DNA of 64,000 bases from Bacillota bacterium (GCA_023439045.1 JAEXOY010000043.1:124001-188000), one strand, 5' to 3'. Positions 26,330-36,415 are shown, numbered from the stretch's first letter. The notes: generated by a model not told the origin, from the sequence alone. A program made the numbers and translations.

Positions 26330-28195
26330 TTAATTTTTATTGAAGCTGACCCCTGCAATTTTCATTAAAAAGGCAGCATTCCTTGTGTCGGATACACCTT
26401 TTCGTATTTTGTAGTCAAAAAAGATTTTATCATCTTCATAATATTCTTTAAAATGGTAATTGAGAATTTTACCTCCGCTCTGCTTTTCCATTTCCCCAAG
26501 TTCGAGATCATGTGTTGAAACCATTCCCCAAGCTCCTTTTGAGATTAGCTGATTTATCAATGCTTCTGCTCCTAGATGTCTGTCCATGGAATTAGTACCT
26601 TTGAAGATTTCATCCAGCAAAAAGAATACATTTTCACCTCTATCAACTGCCTCAACAATCATCTTTACCCTTAACAGTTCAGCATAAAAGGAAGATATAT
26701 TGGCAGAAAGATTGTCGCTGGTCTTCATGCACGCATAAATATTGAATATCGGACACCTGAAATCCACGGCACAAACTGGTGCTCCAATATAGGTTAGCAG
26801 CATAGAGATACCTACAGTTCTTAAAAAAGTACTTTTCCCCGACATGTTCGAGCCGGTAATAAGAATAACAGGTGCTTTGCCCCCTATTTTTATGTCATTT
26901 GCTTTTCTATCAGATGATAACAATGGATGAGCAAGTTCCTTTGCATATATTTCCTCATTTTGGTTTAATACTTTAGGGAAAATAAAGTCCTTATTGTCAT
27001 GGTGCAAGATGGATAGACTAGCTAGTGCTTCAATCTCACCTATACTATCAAACCATTTCTTTAGATTGCTTCCACTCTCTGCCTTCCACTTTTCAAGTGC
27101 TACCATACAGTGATAATCCCAAAGCGTAATAACATTTACTACAAAATGTAGCATATTATATCTATTTGCAATCATGTTCCAAATCTTTGATAGACCCTCA
27201 AGCTGTTTTGATGCGCTTTTCCCTTTGCTGTTTTTAAAGCTCCCTGTAATGTTCTTTAAAAGGTCGCTCTCAAAGTTTTCATTCTCTATGAGCAAAAGAA
27301 GTTTGCTGTAAGTATTAAGACTATTTTTATTTTTCTCAACAAGTTCAAAGCTTCTACTTCTGATATTAATTTTATACCCCAGCATAAGGAATTGTACAAT
27401 TAGTGTTATAAGAGGAATATATAAAGTTGATATTCCAAGCAAGCCCAGAATAAAAGTAACAAAAGTAAAGCAGGGTAGTGCATAAATCAAAGCTCTAAAC
27501 CAGGGTGCACAATACAAGGAATCCTTTGAAGCCGCCCACTCAAATATATTGTCCATATTCTTGAGCATACCAGAGAGTAACCTACTTTTCCCCCGCTGTG
27601 TCGATTCTTCTTCAAATAGTGTTGCATTGTTTATATCAAGAGCATATGCCAAAAGCCTATGTCTGAATAGCTGCTTATGTGATAATTCCTTGATAGCATC
27701 TTGTCTTCTGTATATTTCATGTTCTGTTCTTAGTGGTGTCACTAGCATATCTGAGAAATGCTTCCTACCTGAATAGGTGGCTGTCATATTAATCATCTGA
27801 AACAATGAACCGGCGCCAAATAGGTCAAGGTCATTTGAAAAGCTATGCTCTGTATTTACATACTCCTCACCATTATCTAAAAATCTCTTCCATTCACTAT
27901 TAGCTCTCAAATAGCATTGCTGGTTAATCTGAAGCATAGCTTTGCAATAATTTCTCTTTATAAATATCTTGTTCTGAGCTCCATTGAGAATGATAAACAA
28001 CACAATAAACGCAATTACTTGAGCTGCGAGCATTATATAAAAATCCAAGTTATATAAAAATAGAGCTAATGCTATACCAATAAGTACAGTTATCAACTTA
28101 TAATTACCTAAGCTGCTTGCTATGCTTTTGTACTTTTCAAACAGCCTTTCATATTTACTCACTCTTTTCTTGTATGTCAACGAAGAACCATTCAT
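26330..28195 (-). CDS. Membrane-associated MutS-like ATPase
   Basis: 621 residues from ATG 28195 (GGGGAGG 9 nt upstream; the open frame to 28249 is not used). The C-terminal ~200 residues are the MutS ABC-type ATPase: Walker A TGSNMSGKSTFLRT near 448, signature-like NISSFYAELLR, Walker B FFLLDEIFKGTNS and STHDLELG. The middle resembles the MutS core/lever. The N-terminus has two TM helices (~35-70) and another pair near 230-275, and the mismatch-binding domain I is absent. It is therefore not the mismatch-repair MutS; the family role is unknown. Membrane-linked DNA or recombination control is a guess. Confidence 0.88.
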   Translation of the reverse strand: MNGSSLTYKKRVSKYERLFEKYKSIASSLGNYKLITVLIGIALALFLYNLDFYIMLAAQVIAFIVLFIILNGAQNKIFIKRNYCKAMLQINQQCYLRANSEWKRFLDNGEEYVNTEHSFSNDLDLFGAGSLFQMINMTATYSGRKHFSDMLVTPLRTEHEIYRRQDAIKELSHKQLFRHRLLAYALDINNATLFEEESTQRGKSRLLSGMLKNMDNIFEWAASKDSLYCAPWFRALIYALPCFTFVTFILGLLGISTLYIPLITLIVQFLMLGYKINIRSRSFELVEKNKNSLNTYSKLLLLIENENFESDLLKNITGSFKNSKGKSASKQLEGLSKIWNMIANRYNMLHFVVNVITLWDYHCMVALEKWKAESGSNLKKWFDSIGEIEALASLSILHHDNKDFIFPKVLNQNEEIYAKELAHPLLSSDRKANDIKIGGKAPVILITGSNMSGKSTFLRTVGISMLLTYIGAPVCAVDFRCPIFNIYACMKTSDNLSANISSFYAELLRVKMIVEAVDRGENVFFLLDEIFKGTNSMDRHLGAEALINQLISKGAWGMVSTHDLELGEMEKQSGGKILNYHFKEYYEDDKIFFDYKIRKGVSDTRNAAFLMKIAGVSFNKN

Positions 28196-28355
28196 TTTAT
28201 CAAGCCTCCCCTCCATAGTATACACAAGAACCTTTACTTCGAAAACCATTTATTGTTCATACATGTAATGTCTGTGAACAAAATTTTTATATTAATAAAA
28301 AAGACCATCAGGATATTTCCCAATAGTCTAAAATACAGTACTTAGTAAATAGAAT

Positions 28356-29129
28356 TTATTTTAATTCTTTAAGCAGTTCCTCGTGGATATACCCATTGGA
28401 TGCAACTACCGGCAACTTATTCAAAAAGTCTACAGGCTTGCCATACCAATCAGTTATCCTTCCCCCTGCCTCCTGTAAAATAAGGGCGCTAGCAGCATAA
28501 TCCCATGGTTGTAACTCCATTTCATAGAAGCCGTCCGCTCTCCCTGCCGCCACATTACAAAGGTCCATTGCAGCAGAACCAGAGCGTCTTATATCCCTGC
28601 ATTTATCAAATACATTTTTAGTAATACGGAAGGTCTTATCAGCTTTTGTTCTATCATAAGGAGATGTTCCGACTGAAATAAGGCTGTCTGATAGTTTTTT
28701 GTTTGTTGTCACCTTGATAGGCTTATCATTTACAAATGCCCCACAGTCCTTTACTGCAAAAAACATATCGTCATAAAAAGGATTATATACTATGCCCACA
28801 TAAGGTACGCCTTCCTTTAGCAGTCCTAATGATATAGCGGAGTACTTATATCCGTACATCAGATTTGTTGTACCATCAACGGGGTCAAGAATCCATGTAT
28901 ATGTTCCATGGTAAAACTTCTGATGTGCAGTCTCCTCTGCAATAATATTGCTCTGCGGCAGTATTTCTTTTAATCCTGCTACAATAAATTCCTGTACCTT
29001 AATATCAACCTCGGTTACAAAGTTCGCAGTACCAGTCTTACTTACTACCTTGCTTTCATCTATACTCTCCAACAATAATTTTGCCGCTTCTCTTACTAAA
29101 TCCTTTGCTGCGTTAATAGCTGAATCCAT
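28356..29129 (-). CDS. Inositol monophosphatase family protein
   Basis: 257 residues, full length. Mg2+-dependent sugar/inositol phosphatase of the FIG superfamily. Metal site 1: EE at 65-66 (IIAEET); the DPVDGTTN motif at 82-89; metal site 2: WDYAA with Asp210. SAAMDLCNVAAGRADGFYE is the substrate region. Bacterial members act on inositol phosphates, fructose-1,6-bisphosphate, or 3'-phosphoadenosine phosphates; the sequence does not separate these with certainty, though overall it looks like SuhB-type. 57 nt downstream of the acyl-CoA synthetase gene, same strand. Confidence 0.93.
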   Translation of the reverse strand: MDSAINAAKDLVREAAKLLLESIDESKVVSKTGTANFVTEVDIKVQEFIVAGLKEILPQSNIIAEETAHQKFYHGTYTWILDPVDGTTNLMYGYKYSAISLGLLKEGVPYVGIVYNPFYDDMFFAVKDCGAFVNDKPIKVTTNKKLSDSLISVGTSPYDRTKADKTFRITKNVFDKCRDIRRSGSAAMDLCNVAAGRADGFYEMELQPWDYAASALILQEAGGRITDWYGKPVDFLNKLPVVASNGYIHEELLKELK

Positions 29130-29186
29130 CCCGTTTCTCCAATTATATATGACATTTATAAAGCTTAATAACCAACCAATACAGTA

Positions 29187-30893
29187 TTAATGATTCTGCT
29201 TATATCTCTTAATCTTCTTGGTAGTAGTCTTTTCGAATTCTTCATCTCTTAAGTTGACTTCCTTTACATACTTGTAGGTAACCAACTCCTTGTTTATCCT
29301 CTTCACCTCTGAATTTATGACCTCTTCCAAGCTTAACTGCTCTAGAATTCCATTCTGCTTGTCTTCTTCAAACTTTTCCTTGTTGGGCACAATATCCGCA
29401 CAAACAACTACATCATCAGAAGTTTCTTTGCCGTAAACCAGAGATTCATTTATATATTCGCTCCTGTTTAATAGCGTTTCTATTTCTTCAGGGTAAATAT
29501 TCTTGCCATTCTTGGTTACTATAACGTTCTTCTTTCTACCGGTGATATGAATAAATCCATCTGAATCTATAAAGCCCATATCCCCTGTATAAAACCAGCC
29601 ATCACGAATAGCTGCGGCAGTAGCTTCAGGATTCTCGTAGTAACCCATCATTACACTAGGACCCTTAACCTTTATTTCACCAATACCTTCAGAATTCGGA
29701 CTATCAATCACAACTGTAAGCCCTGGGAGGGGTAAACCTGCTGCATCATCCTTAAACCAGCAATCCCTGTTCAAGCCAACAATAGGTGCACATTCAGTCA
29801 GACCATACCCCTGTACTAGCTGAATGCCTATATCTCTAAAGCCTTTTGCAACCATAGGGTCAATAGCGGCAGCGCCACTGATAAATAATCTCAGATGCCC
29901 TCCAAGTGCATCATGTATCTGAGCAAAAATCTTTCTCTTCACGTCAATTCCTATGGCTTTAAGCCCATTTGTAAGCTTGATACCGAATTGCAGCTTTTTC
30001 ATTCCGCCCTGCTTCTTGACAGTATTTATAAGCTGTTTGTATATGGATTCAAACACAAGAGGTACGCCATTCATCATGGTAACCTTCGCTTGTGCAAGAT
30101 TCTTTACAATATGTCTAAGCCCTTCACAGAAGGCTATACAACATCCCCTGTACATCTGGCACAAGAAGCCGCAGGTACATTCATAGGTATGATGTAACGG
30201 CAATACCGATAAGAATACATCCTTTTCATCAATGTATAGCATTGAGCACATTGCCATAAGATTTTCACAAATATTTCTATGAGAGAGCATTACTGCCTTT
30301 GACTTTTCAGTAGTACCTGAGGTAAATAGCAGAATACTCATTTCTTCATTATTAATCTTAGCGTCTATAAAATCTCTATTCCCCTGGCTTAGCAAATCCT
30401 GGCCCTTTTTGAGTAGCTGCTTATAAGAGAGAATATCATCTGCGTCTTCTTCAAGGTCCATATTGATAAAGTAACTGCAGCCTTCCATGTTACTCAGAAC
30501 ATTTTTTATGTTGCCAAGTACCGTTCCCGAGAAAATAACAGCATCTGCTCGTGAACGTTGCAAGCAGTTTTCAATTTCATTGGCTGGAAGCTCCTTGTCT
30601 AGCGGTACAACTATTCCGGTACCATTTACTACGCCTAAGTATGATGTTGCCCATTCGTATCTGTTTTCTCCAATAATTGCAATCTTTTTGCCCTTTAATC
30701 CCAAGCTGAGAAGAGCAGTTCCCAATGAATCGATATCCTTTTTAAAGTTGCTATAGGTGACAGGAATGTAATCAGGATTCCCTTTTTCTTTTACTAAAAA
30801 GGCACTTCTGTCGCTATAAATATTAGCGCTTTGTTCAATCATATCCTTTAGGTTTACAATTTTTCTGACTGCATACAACGGTTTGTTACTCAT
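29187..30893 (-). CDS. Long-chain acyl-CoA synthetase (AMP-forming)
   Basis: 568 residues. Activates a carboxylic acid to acyl-AMP and then acyl-CoA. P-loop-like LLFTSGTTEKSKAVMLSHRN, the A5 motif GYGLTECAPIVGLN, the A7-A8 stretch YTGDMGFIDSDGFIHITGRKKN, and the A10 lysine TKNGKNIYPEE; the C-terminal catalytic lysine lies in TTTKKIKRY. The overall form matches long-chain fatty-acid ligases. Together with the acyl-ACP thioesterase at 17.3 kb it suggests recycling of free fatty acids, though the genes are distant. A GGATGAAAGT site precedes the ATG. Confidence 0.94.
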   Translation of the reverse strand: MSNKPLYAVRKIVNLKDMIEQSANIYSDRSAFLVKEKGNPDYIPVTYSNFKKDIDSLGTALLSLGLKGKKIAIIGENRYEWATSYLGVVNGTGIVVPLDKELPANEIENCLQRSRADAVIFSGTVLGNIKNVLSNMEGCSYFINMDLEEDADDILSYKQLLKKGQDLLSQGNRDFIDAKINNEEMSILLFTSGTTEKSKAVMLSHRNICENLMAMCSMLYIDEKDVFLSVLPLHHTYECTCGFLCQMYRGCCIAFCEGLRHIVKNLAQAKVTMMNGVPLVFESIYKQLINTVKKQGGMKKLQFGIKLTNGLKAIGIDVKRKIFAQIHDALGGHLRLFISGAAAIDPMVAKGFRDIGIQLVQGYGLTECAPIVGLNRDCWFKDDAAGLPLPGLTVVIDSPNSEGIGEIKVKGPSVMMGYYENPEATAAAIRDGWFYTGDMGFIDSDGFIHITGRKKNVIVTKNGKNIYPEEIETLLNRSEYINESLVYGKETSDDVVVCADIVPNKEKFEEDKQNGILEQLSLEEVINSEVKRINKELVTYKYVKEVNLRDEEFEKTTTKKIKRYKQNH

Positions 30894-30976
30894 ACTTTCA
30901 TCCTTTCATCGTTAAAAATGAAGATTAATATATAAATTAGCAAAATCTATTTTATCATAAAAATACAAATTTGTAT

Positions 30977-32755
30977 TTATATCTTATTATTATAACTTTT
31001 TATTCTTCTGATTATTTCGCATATTACTCTGGTCCTCTTTAACGGTGTAATCAGGTAATAGCCTGCAACAAAGTCCTTTATCTCACTAATTATCTCACCT
31101 GCTAGTTCAATACCAATCTTTTCGGCTTCCTCCCTATCTTTGTCCCTAAACCTCTCAACAATTTGTTCATCCAATTCAATCCCTGGTATTTCATTGTGAA
31201 CAAACAGTGCATTTTTGTAACCAACTAGAGGCATTATACCAGCAAACACTGGAGTTTCTAATGTTTCCACAGTCTTTCTAAGATTTTCAATGGCATATTT
31301 AGTATAAGCAGGCTGACTCAAAAAGAAATCAACACCATTTTCAATCTTTGTTTGACATCTTTTTAACTCAGCATCAAAGTTAGGAGCATTTATATTCACA
31401 GCAGCTCCTAATTTAAAGGGGTTTGATTCAAAAATGTTACTGTTTAGGCTGGTTATATAGTTTGCCAGATTTGCTGAATTCAAGCTGAATACCCCTTTAA
31501 TGCTGGCTCTTTCCACCTGTGCAACTGGGTCTCCTGTGATAAGCAGCACATTTCTTATACCTTCAATATTCAGTCCCAATAGTGCAGCCTTTATTCCTAG
31601 AAGATTTTTATCCCTACATGTAATATGAGGTATTGTAGGTATATTAACCTCACGCTTTATTTTTGCAGCCATCATACAACTATCCGCACGGGCTTTCGCA
31701 AGTGGAGAGTCGGCAATAGTTATCATGTCTGCTCCTGCCTGCTTGAGCATCATACTTGAGCTCATCATATGTTCAAAGTCAGTATCTATGGGAGGATCTA
31801 CTTCAACCAAAATAGGCTTATACCCATTTAATAGTAATTGTTCAAACTCATTTTGTTGTTTGAATACTTTGTTATCCTTTATACTGATTCTTTCTTCTTT
31901 GCTATACTTACCTTTGCTAGAGGAGAGTATAACTGCTGTTGCTTTAATATGTGATGGTGTTGTACCACAGCAACCACCTAGAATCTTAACACCTGCATTT
32001 TTTATTTCAAGCATTTTCTGCGAGAAATACTCAGAGTTATCAATATATACAGTTCTACCCCTGTCAGAAAGTGGATAACCTGCGTTTGGCATAATGGATA
32101 CAGGCTTACCGTTAACTTCAAAGTCCCCCAGTAGCTTAAGCATATGGGATGGGCCACAAACGCAGTTAAAACCAAATGCATCAATTAATGAGCTTTTTGA
32201 TAATTCGTTGCGAATATCCTCAGAAAATATACCTTCTCTTGTATATCCATCAGGGTATACGGCAAACGAAGTAATGATAAATGCATCGGGCACCTGTAAC
32301 CTGATATAGGCTGCTAAATCTAATAAAACTGTATAATGCGCAAAGGTCTCAAAGATAAAATTGGTTGCACCACAAGAAATAAATATATCCAATATCCTCT
32401 TGTATTCGGATACAATGTCAATGTTTTCACTTTCATTGTAAGAAATTGGACCTATATCGGCAAAAACCATAACATCTGTATCTAGCACAGCCTTACATGC
32501 AAGGTCCCAGCCTGAGCGAAGTATTTTTTCTCTTTGTGCATCATCACAATCCAAGGAAAACTTATTTGCACCAAAGGTATTTGTCTTGATAGCCATGGCG
32601 CCTGCAGAAATATATTCTCTATGGATTTTATAAATAGTAGCTTCATCATTTATGTTAGCTAGTTCACATGCTTGCTTGGTGCCCTTTTGAGAAGCATAAT
32701 AGGTTCCCATCGCACCGTCAAATAAAAGATAGCCTTCTTTTTGCAATAAATTCAT
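30977..32755 (-). CDS. Bifunctional homocysteine S-methyltransferase / methylenetetrahydrofolate reductase
   Basis: 592 residues with two domains. Residues ~1-290 are a MetH/BhmT-type homocysteine S-methyltransferase barrel; the zinc cysteines are in GFNCVCGP (~197) and GGCCGTTP (~262). Residues ~310-592 are a MetF-type barrel (PILVEVDPPIDTD, MITIADSPLAKARAD, VLLITGDPV, FFLSQPAY). Such fusions reduce methylene-THF and pass the methyl to homocysteine, making methionine; the cobalamin-binding domain of MetH is missing in this polypeptide, so a separate partner would be needed. No SAM riboswitch is seen in the 183-nt leader. It is monocistronic. Confidence 0.95.
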   Translation of the reverse strand: MNLLQKEGYLLFDGAMGTYYASQKGTKQACELANINDEATIYKIHREYISAGAMAIKTNTFGANKFSLDCDDAQREKILRSGWDLACKAVLDTDVMVFADIGPISYNESENIDIVSEYKRILDIFISCGATNFIFETFAHYTVLLDLAAYIRLQVPDAFIITSFAVYPDGYTREGIFSEDIRNELSKSSLIDAFGFNCVCGPSHMLKLLGDFEVNGKPVSIMPNAGYPLSDRGRTVYIDNSEYFSQKMLEIKNAGVKILGGCCGTTPSHIKATAVILSSSKGKYSKEERISIKDNKVFKQQNEFEQLLLNGYKPILVEVDPPIDTDFEHMMSSSMMLKQAGADMITIADSPLAKARADSCMMAAKIKREVNIPTIPHITCRDKNLLGIKAALLGLNIEGIRNVLLITGDPVAQVERASIKGVFSLNSANLANYITSLNSNIFESNPFKLGAAVNINAPNFDAELKRCQTKIENGVDFFLSQPAYTKYAIENLRKTVETLETPVFAGIMPLVGYKNALFVHNEIPGIELDEQIVERFRDKDREEAEKIGIELAGEIISEIKDFVAGYYLITPLKRTRVICEIIRRIKSYNNKI

Positions 32756-32860
32756 GCTAATTTGACCTAATCCTTTTTAGTTTTATAAATACAATTCAAT
32801 AAATTATATAAATATGTTCCGCACATAGTCAACCCAAGCGCAAAATAAAATATAATACTC

Positions 32861-32956
32861 ATTGATTGGTTATTTAAATCTATATCAGTTATTATATTTT
32901 GATTGGTTATTTGAACCTATATCAGTTATTTTAATCTGCTATTTTGATGTAACTGT
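32861..32956. repeat. 37-bp tandem repeat at the 3' end of the phosphodiester-glycosidase gene
   Basis: 'gattggttatttaaatctatatcag' style units (here cut short) start at 32864 and 32901, 37 nt apart. A partial third copy overlaps the stop codon of the gene ending at 32939. Confidence 0.55.
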
Positions 32957-35773
32957 GTAGTAGCTGACAGCTCCATTTTTTATATTAAACACAAGCCTAG
33001 ATGTACTTTTGTCTCCAAGCCCCTCTGTAGAAATATATTTCACCCCTCTATTCATAAACGAGGTGTTTGTTTCCCCAGCAGATATAAAGTAAATCTTGTA
33101 CCCTTTTTTAGAATACTCTGTCAAAGTATCCCTCAATAGTTGACCTTCCCTTTCATCAGAGTAATCAAAAGGACTTACATTTGATACTATAAAGATGTTT
33201 TTTTGTTTATTATCTTTAAGAGTTTGTAGCAACCAGTTCCAAGCACTTGCTTCGGTCCTTCTCAAGCTGTTTGTATCATTTATGTATAGTTGCATAATCA
33301 GATTGTTTTTATATGTAACTACACTTTTTTTATTCCCTGATATTACTCCGCCTTTTGTGTTTAGCAGGGCTTTCCCATTCTTATCGGTCAATAAACTACC
33401 AGGAACAACTGCAATTTCACTTTCTTTACTGATGGCTTTATACACACTGGTTATTTTATCTGTTTCCGCCTTGTTTTTTGGTGCTCGAAGCTGCGGAAAA
33501 ACAGTCATGCTAAACGAATTCGCATTGCTTACTGTAGCAGTTTTTTTCATTTCAGTATCTACTGGTGTTGTGTCCTTTAAGTTTGCATACTTATTTGCTG
33601 CTTGGGGGGTCTTTACAGTTTGCATAACATTCAAGTTATCAAAGTATATAATACCCTGCTCCGGTACAGGATTTTCACATATCATATATAGCTTTGTAAG
33701 ACGTGCAGGGAGCTTGATGTTGGATAAATCCACCTCAGCGCTCTCCCACTTTCCATTAAACGTTTTTTTGACATTTACAAGCAGTTGCTGGCCCTTATTA
33801 TCAATAATCTCAGCCTTAAGATAGCTGGTGTTCTGAGCATTTCCCTTAACACTCATGGATACTTGTATCGCACCTTCCGTCAGTGTAATCCCACTTCCGC
33901 TTAAGACCATGTAAGCTGCGCGCTTGTTTTGTATATCCTGAGTAAAATCATATGTAAGTCTTGCGCTGTTTTTACCTTCTACAAACGTTTCGTTAGTAAT
34001 TATTGCGCTACCAGTAACGTTTTCCGGATAAACCCTGAATGATATTCCCTGTTTTTCAAAAGTTTCCTGGTAAGTACTTTTTAGCTGTGTAATATCTGCT
34101 GTTACATATGCTTTGGTGTTTGCTGAAGCTATTTCAACATAGCCCTGTCCACTTGTTGTAAAAGTAACAATGCCATTTGCGACGTTACCCTTTAAGCCTA
34201 CTAGCTTCCACTTCAGATCACTTGGCAGTATGGTACAGCCATAGCCGTTTTTATTATAACCATAAACGGTAATTTCAGTACCCTTTCCAGGAAGGGTTGA
34301 GATATTTTTGGTGCTAAGTTGAAGCCGTACCGGAGACGATAGTACGCTTATATTTATCTTTGAGCTGATATTTCCTATCTTTGCAGTGATTTGAGCCTCT
34401 CCCACACTTTTTGCATAGAAAACATTATCCTTTACATAACCTGATACACCCGAAACTGACCATTTTATATCTTTTACGCTGAAATCGGCCGCATTGTAAC
34501 TAGAATCAAATCCCTTTATTTCTAGTTTTCTGCTTCCATTGACAAATACATTCTCCTCATCTGAAGAAATAATAAGTCCTGCAAGCTTACCTGTTGAAAC
34601 AGTTGTATTTACTATTCCTATGCCGTTTGCTATTTTTCTTTGTTGACCATCGGAAGGAGTATTAATAACGCTCAGTTCTTTATCCCCTGCAAGCCTAGCG
34701 AGTAAAGTGGTTGAACCGCCGCTGTCAAAGGCCATAGCACTATCACAGCCTATTTCCTGCATATATTGTGCCAGCTCAGTCATATTTAATCCAGGGCTAT
34801 CCGCTATCTTACCTTCGGTCGCAACCATTACCATAGTCTTTTTATCCTTCAAAATACCTATCGCAGTCCTTGGATAAAGCCCCTCATCTCCAAAGGTATA
34901 TTTAGTAACTATTTTGCCGTCCTTTATAAGCTGTGAACCCCCTGAGATACTATCTTGTATTTTGGACGTGTCAATGGAGGAATCCACCTGCCTCTTGACA
35001 TCATCACCCAATTTAAAGTTATCTGTCAGGAATTTTGCCGCTTTGCCCTTTGCACAGATGACGTATCCATTAGTTGGAATTGTTGTAGACGGCTGTGCGA
35101 TTCTTATTTCATTAATCTTATCCTCGACCACTACTACTTCAACAAAATCCTTAAATAAATTGGATAACCCTTCTGAATTTTTGGAGTATCTGCTATCTTG
35201 AATTACTAAATAATCTGAGTAAGTCTCATAATATGGCTTATTTATCCTGCCAACCGGCCATGAATTCCCATTCGGCGCAACTACGCTTTCCTGGTATTTT
35301 AAATAGGATATGTCCAAAGTACCATCCGAAAAAATATTGAGATTAGCCATTTTATCAAATGCTGTATTCCAATCTAGCTCACTACCTGTTAACTTATTAT
35401 CCTCAAAACCTATGCCTATTGGAGTACCTAGGCCCTGTTGCTTTGACCATATAAAAAAGCTACCGTTAACTGCCGCTATTGATTTCTCGTTATTCGCAAG
35501 AGTAGAAAGAGTTTCAAGATTTATTAATGATTCATTACTTGAAAGAACCTTTGCTTTGACATTAGGATTGCTTAAATCAGCTTTTAATACTTTTATGTAC
35601 ACCCAGCCCTTATCTGTGAATCTCGTTACATTTTGCAATGTAACACCCGTCGCTATAGTATTTGATTCTGAACTTTCTGCTATGGTCTGATATGCAGCAC
35701 CTCGCCCCTGAAACAAGGTCAATGCCATTGCAAGTGCCACCGTACCACAAATTATTCTCTTGTATATATTCAC
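32939..35773 (-). CDS. Secreted phosphodiester glycosidase-family (NAGPA/DUF2233) protein with Ig-like domains
   Basis: 944 residues if read from a GTG at 35773, chosen because GGGGG lies 6 nt upstream; an ATG 36 nt earlier has no site. Signal peptide (VNIYKRIICGTVALAMALTLF). Residues ~40-390 are the NAGPA-type domain: IAAVNGSFF, YPRTAIGILKD, GLNMTELAQYMQEIGCDSAMAFDSGGSTTLL. Two bacterial Ig-like (Big) domains follow (~395-560), then a carbohydrate-binding-like beta-sandwich (~570-720) and an unusual C-terminal region (~750-944) with metallophosphatase-like wording (IFIVSNVSPFDYSDEREGQLLRDTL). Surface or exopolysaccharide processing is expected for the family. No SLH domain is present. Confidence 0.87.
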   Translation of the reverse strand: MNIYKRIICGTVALAMALTLFQGRGAAYQTIAESSESNTIATGVTLQNVTRFTDKGWVYIKVLKADLSNPNVKAKVLSSNESLINLETLSTLANNEKSIAAVNGSFFIWSKQQGLGTPIGIGFEDNKLTGSELDWNTAFDKMANLNIFSDGTLDISYLKYQESVVAPNGNSWPVGRINKPYYETYSDYLVIQDSRYSKNSEGLSNLFKDFVEVVVVEDKINEIRIAQPSTTIPTNGYVICAKGKAAKFLTDNFKLGDDVKRQVDSSIDTSKIQDSISGGSQLIKDGKIVTKYTFGDEGLYPRTAIGILKDKKTMVMVATEGKIADSPGLNMTELAQYMQEIGCDSAMAFDSGGSTTLLARLAGDKELSVINTPSDGQQRKIANGIGIVNTTVSTGKLAGLIISSDEENVFVNGSRKLEIKGFDSSYNAADFSVKDIKWSVSGVSGYVKDNVFYAKSVGEAQITAKIGNISSKINISVLSSPVRLQLSTKNISTLPGKGTEITVYGYNKNGYGCTILPSDLKWKLVGLKGNVANGIVTFTTSGQGYVEIASANTKAYVTADITQLKSTYQETFEKQGISFRVYPENVTGSAIITNETFVEGKNSARLTYDFTQDIQNKRAAYMVLSGSGITLTEGAIQVSMSVKGNAQNTSYLKAEIIDNKGQQLLVNVKKTFNGKWESAEVDLSNIKLPARLTKLYMICENPVPEQGIIYFDNLNVMQTVKTPQAANKYANLKDTTPVDTEMKKTATVSNANSFSMTVFPQLRAPKNKAETDKITSVYKAISKESEIAVVPGSLLTDKNGKALLNTKGGVISGNKKSVVTYKNNLIMQLYINDTNSLRRTEASAWNWLLQTLKDNKQKNIFIVSNVSPFDYSDEREGQLLRDTLTEYSKKGYKIYFISAGETNTSFMNRGVKYISTEGLGDKSTSRLVFNIKNGAVSYYTVTSK

Positions 35774-36026
35774 TTTTAGCCCCCATAATATGTAATGTTT
35801 TAAGCCCAATTATGCGACATTAATTAGGTTATCTATGATAATCGATAAAATTGGATATACGCAGCATAATTGTGTCCTATTTGAGCTTAATTGTACCATA
35901 TTCAGTTGTTTTGTTTTGCCAAAAATACAAGAACACCAGATATTTTAAACTAAGCCTTAAGTTGATTATACTTTTGCACTATGGAAAATTCAATAATCCA
36001 AGACAAAAATTCACAATATCCATTGT

Positions 36027-36053
36027 TAATACACTATCTTTTTTTGCCGATAA
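36027..36053 (+). promoter_or_regulatory. Sigma-D (sigma-28)-like promoter of the YjfB gene
   Basis: GCCGATAA at 36046-36053 is the exact sigma-28 -10 box. At the right 11-nt distance stands TAATACAC (36027-36034), a weak -35 (TAA conserved). It lies 44 nt before a YjfB motility gene. Confidence 0.65.
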
Positions 36054-36096
36054 TTATATTCCAAGCAATGAGGTTTTAAGAAGGGAGTGTATTTAA

Positions 36097-36273
36097 ATGG
36101 ATATTGCTGCTTTATCTACCTCTTTGGCTCAGGCATCTACTAATCAGATGATGAGCCTTGCTGTAACCAAGCTGGCTATCAACACTTCTGTTCAACAGGC
36201 ATCTGATTTGACACAGATGATGGAACAAAGTGTAAGCCCCAATCTTGGGAAGAATTTTGATGTCAGGGTGTAA
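36097..36273 (+). CDS. YjfB-type putative motility protein (58 aa)
   Basis: 58 residues, starting MDIAALSTSLAQASTNQMM and containing LAVTKLAINTSVQQASDLTQMME, which is the pattern of the YjfB family (Pfam 'putative motility protein'). An AGAAGGGAG site precedes the ATG. The family is found with flagellar regulons, and the exact sigma-28 -10 box upstream fits that. No other flagellar gene is in the window, so this is an outlying regulon member. The molecular role is unknown. A very strong terminator follows 6 nt after the stop. Confidence 0.85.
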   Translation: MDIAALSTSLAQASTNQMMSLAVTKLAINTSVQQASDLTQMMEQSVSPNLGKNFDVRV

Positions 36274-36278
36274 ATGCT

Positions 36279-36323
36279 AGGCAAAAAGGCTTAACCTTCT
36301 TAGGGGGTTAAGCCTTTTTGCCT
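36279..36323 (+). terminator. Strong terminator after the YjfB gene
   Basis: AGGCAAAAAGGCTTAACC pairs perfectly over 18 bp with GGTTAAGCCTTTTTGCCT around a 9-nt loop. The run of T lies within the stem arm. Confidence 0.8.
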
Positions 36324-36415
36324 GTCTTATATAAAAAACGCATAAAAGATTGGTCATAATTGAACCTTTTTTTGTTATTAATACTGGTATAAAAAGGACA
36401 AAAAAGGGTAGATAA

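Noticed and set aside
28280..28330. Possible terminator between the MutS-like and phosphatase genes
   Set aside because: Only a 4-bp AGAC/GTCT pairing could be found, too weak to call.
32756..32938. SAM or cobalamin riboswitch before the methionine-synthesis gene
   Set aside because: No conserved riboswitch core could be recognised in the short AT-rich leader.
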